Assembly: GCA_963781785.1 (NCBI GenBank)
Contig: CAWAHD010000002.1
Location: 3,224,001 to 3,288,000 of the forward strand
Reading direction: 5' to 3'
DNA length: 64,000 nt
DNA from: CAWAHD01 sp963781785
Lineage (GTDB): Bacteria > Planctomycetota > Planctomycetia > Isosphaerales > Isosphaeraceae
A program made the translations under genes and the position numbers. Under the pieces are notes generated by a model that saw only the letters and a list, made by a program, of their open reading frames with translations, did not search any database and was not told where the DNA came from. This document shows, one piece after another, positions 62,610 through 64,000 of the stretch. How positions within the stretch are numbered: the stretch's first letter is position 1; each line of letters starts with the position of its first letter.

Positions 62610-63425
62610 ATGCCACGCCCTGGCCGCCTCGATGGCCGCGCTTGTCTCGTCGTGGGAGGCACGAGCGGCATTGGCCTGGCGGCGGCGCGGCGGTTTCTCG
62701 AGGAAGGTGCCCATGTCGTCGTGGCGGGAAGGGCACCCCAGAGCGGCCGCTCGGAGCTCGAACAGCTCGCCGCGCTCGGCCCTGCCTGGGAATGTGTGAT
62801 CGAGCTTGCACTCGGCGAGCCGGAAGTCGTGCGGCTCTTCGAATTCACCCATGCTGTCCTGGGCGGGCGACTCGATGTCTTGCTTCATGTCGCCGGGATC
62901 AGTGGTCGCAAGTTCGGTGACGCTGCCCTGCACGACTGTTCGATCGAAGCGTGGGATCGCGTCATGCAGGTTAACGCTCAAGGCGCGTTTCTCACCAACC
63001 GCGAGGCCGTGCGGCTGATGATCGAGCAGCCCCTCGATGCCACCGGTTTGCGCGGGACCGTGGTCAACGTCGGCTCGGTTCTCGACCGCTCGCCGTCACC
63101 GGAGCATTTCGGGACCATCGCTTACACCGCCAGTAAAGGTGCGCTCCGATCGATGACAGCGGCGGCCGCCGCCAGGTATGCTCCCGACCGGATCCGATTC
63201 AATCTGCTCGTCCCCGGCTTGATCGACACCCCGATGGCCGCGCGAGCGGCGAACGATCCCCAGATCCGGTCGTACCTGACGGCCAAGCAGCCCTTGGTCG
63301 GCGGCCCTGGTTCGCCCGCCGACGTCGCTGAGGCGGCACTTTATCTCTGCGAGCCGGCCTCGCGGTTTGTCACCGGAGCCGAGCTGGTCGTCGACGGCGG
63401 CTGGAGCATCACTTCGAAAGGATGA
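62610..63425 (+). CDS. Short-chain dehydrogenase/reductase
   Basis: 271 residues from ATG 62610. The nucleotide site ACLVVGGTSGIGLAAARRFL, the region LDVLLHVAGISGRKFG in place of NNAG, the catalytic Tyr/Lys in YTASKGALRSM and a C-terminal GAELVVDGGWSI are present. Substrate unknown. Downstream neighbour of the RidA gene and upstream of a SIS-domain gene in the same direction. Confidence 0.87.
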   Translation: MPRPGRLDGRACLVVGGTSGIGLAAARRFLEEGAHVVVAGRAPQSGRSELEQLAALGPAWECVIELALGEPEVVRLFEFTHAVLGGRLDVLLHVAGISGRKFGDAALHDCSIEAWDRVMQVNAQGAFLTNREAVRLMIEQPLDATGLRGTVVNVGSVLDRSPSPEHFGTIAYTASKGALRSMTAAAAARYAPDRIRFNLLVPGLIDTPMAARAANDPQIRSYLTAKQPLVGGPGSPADVAEAALYLCEPASRFVTGAELVVDGGWSITSKG

Positions 63426-63451
63426 AGGATGAAGGATGAACCGGAGTCGTT

Positions 63452-64000
63452 ATGAGCGATCAATGCGACGTCATCTCACAGTATCTGGCTGCGGTCCGGG
63501 CGGCCATCGACGCCATCGAGGCGACCCAGTTGCCGGCCATCCGCCAAGCGGCCGCGCGGTTTGCGAATACGATTCTCAAGGGGCGTTTGGTGCACGTCTT
63601 CGGGACCGGCCACTCACGGATGGCCGTCGAGGAGATGTTCCCCCGCTATGGCTCGTTCCCGGGCTTCCATCCGATCGTCGAGCTGTCGATGACGTACCAC
63701 AACCCGGTCGTGGGGGCCAACGGTCAGCGCCAGGCGATGTTTCTGGAAAACGTACAGGGATTCGGCCCGGTCCTGTGGCGCAATTTCGCGACTTCGCCCG
63801 ATGACGCCCTGCTGGCGATCTCAACGAGCGGATGCAATGCCGTGACGATCGACGTGGCCCTGGAGGCCAGCCGGCTGGGGATGAACGTTGTGGCCCTGAC
63901 GTCGCTGGCGCACGCTGCGGTCTCCACGTCGCGACACGAGTCGGGAAAGAAGTTGCACGAAGTCGCCAGCGTGGTGATCGATCAGACGCCCCGGCCGGCG
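63452..64000 (+). CDS. SIS-domain sugar isomerase/phosphosugar-binding protein (partial, runs off right edge)
   Basis: From ATG 63452 the frame is open to the right edge (183 codons). RLVHVFGTGHSRMAVEEMFP and DALLAISTSGCNAVTIDVAL are the two SIS phosphosugar-binding segments, as in the planctomycete/firmicute sugar isomerase domain proteins. A run of three GGATGAA units lies just upstream and may act as ribosome-binding sequence. The C-terminal part is outside the window. Confidence 0.82.
   Translation, partial: MSDQCDVISQYLAAVRAAIDAIEATQLPAIRQAAARFANTILKGRLVHVFGTGHSRMAVEEMFPRYGSFPGFHPIVELSMTYHNPVVGANGQRQAMFLENVQGFGPVLWRNFATSPDDALLAISTSGCNAVTIDVALEASRLGMNVVALTSLAHAAVSTSRHESGKKLHEVASVVIDQTPRPA

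Overview
The window reads as chromosome of a GC-rich planctomycete, most likely in or near the family Isosphaeraceae. The evidence is a surface protein with the Arg-rich LEDxCLLS N-terminus typical of that group, a large DUF1559 (H-X9-DG) protein, a sulfatase, a GH127-type hydrolase, an Flp pilin, many long TPR and sensor proteins, and mobile-element debris. Many otherwise well-conserved genes carry one single-base frameshift (mrp, an aminotransferase, eutB, eutC, a CDF transporter, RidA, a DnaJ-like/FN3 protein, and others). Either the sequence is not indel-polished or pseudogenes are unusually common. Frame-restored genes are therefore described across the shift.

Layout. 1-2.6 kb is a scrapyard: the 5' part of a surface protein leaving the left edge, a broken HPt domain, an internally deleted IS256-like transposase, a second transposase stump, and the 3' half of a tRNA-Ser gene that looks like an integration scar. 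2.6-16.4 kb is backbone: a Fe-S/SCP2 fusion with a MarR regulator and two matching palindromic operators, an ArsR regulator beside a DUF1264 protein, a cbpA-merR-rnpA-yidD operon, an mrp ATPase, an N-acyl-D-amino-acid deacylase, an AlkA-type glycosylase and an aminotransferase. 16.4-18.8 kb is gene-poor and rich in hairpins, with one copy of an 86-nt repeat that recurs at 61.9 kb. 19-25.3 kb is accessory: a tRNA-Leu 3' fragment, an integrase C-terminal stump, phage-like hypotheticals and three consecutive toxin-antitoxin-like pairs, several damaged.

25.2-43 kb holds a large J-domain/zinc-ribbon/FN3 protein, a Uma2 nuclease, a cytochrome c, a sulfatase, a very large 2OG-Fe(II) oxygenase, a MazF-type toxin-antitoxin pair, and an ethanolamine operon (eutB, APC permease, eutC) with no microcompartment genes. 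43-53.5 kb carries the DUF1559 protein, a 1137-aa sensor kinase translationally linked to the GH127-like enzyme, a CDF metal transporter and an SDR with a truncated HxlR neighbour. 53.6-64 kb holds an Flp pilin, tRNA-Lys(CTT), a UVR-motif protein, an RluB-PyrK pair, an agmatine deiminase/N-carbamoylputrescine amidase pair making putrescine, a RidA protein, an SDR and the start of a SIS-domain protein.

No CRISPR array or rRNA was seen, and no single undescribed system stands out as proven. The best leads are the MarR/Fe-S-SCP2 module, the tRNA-bounded toxin-antitoxin island, the hydrolase-kinase coupling and the J/FN3 mosaic protein.
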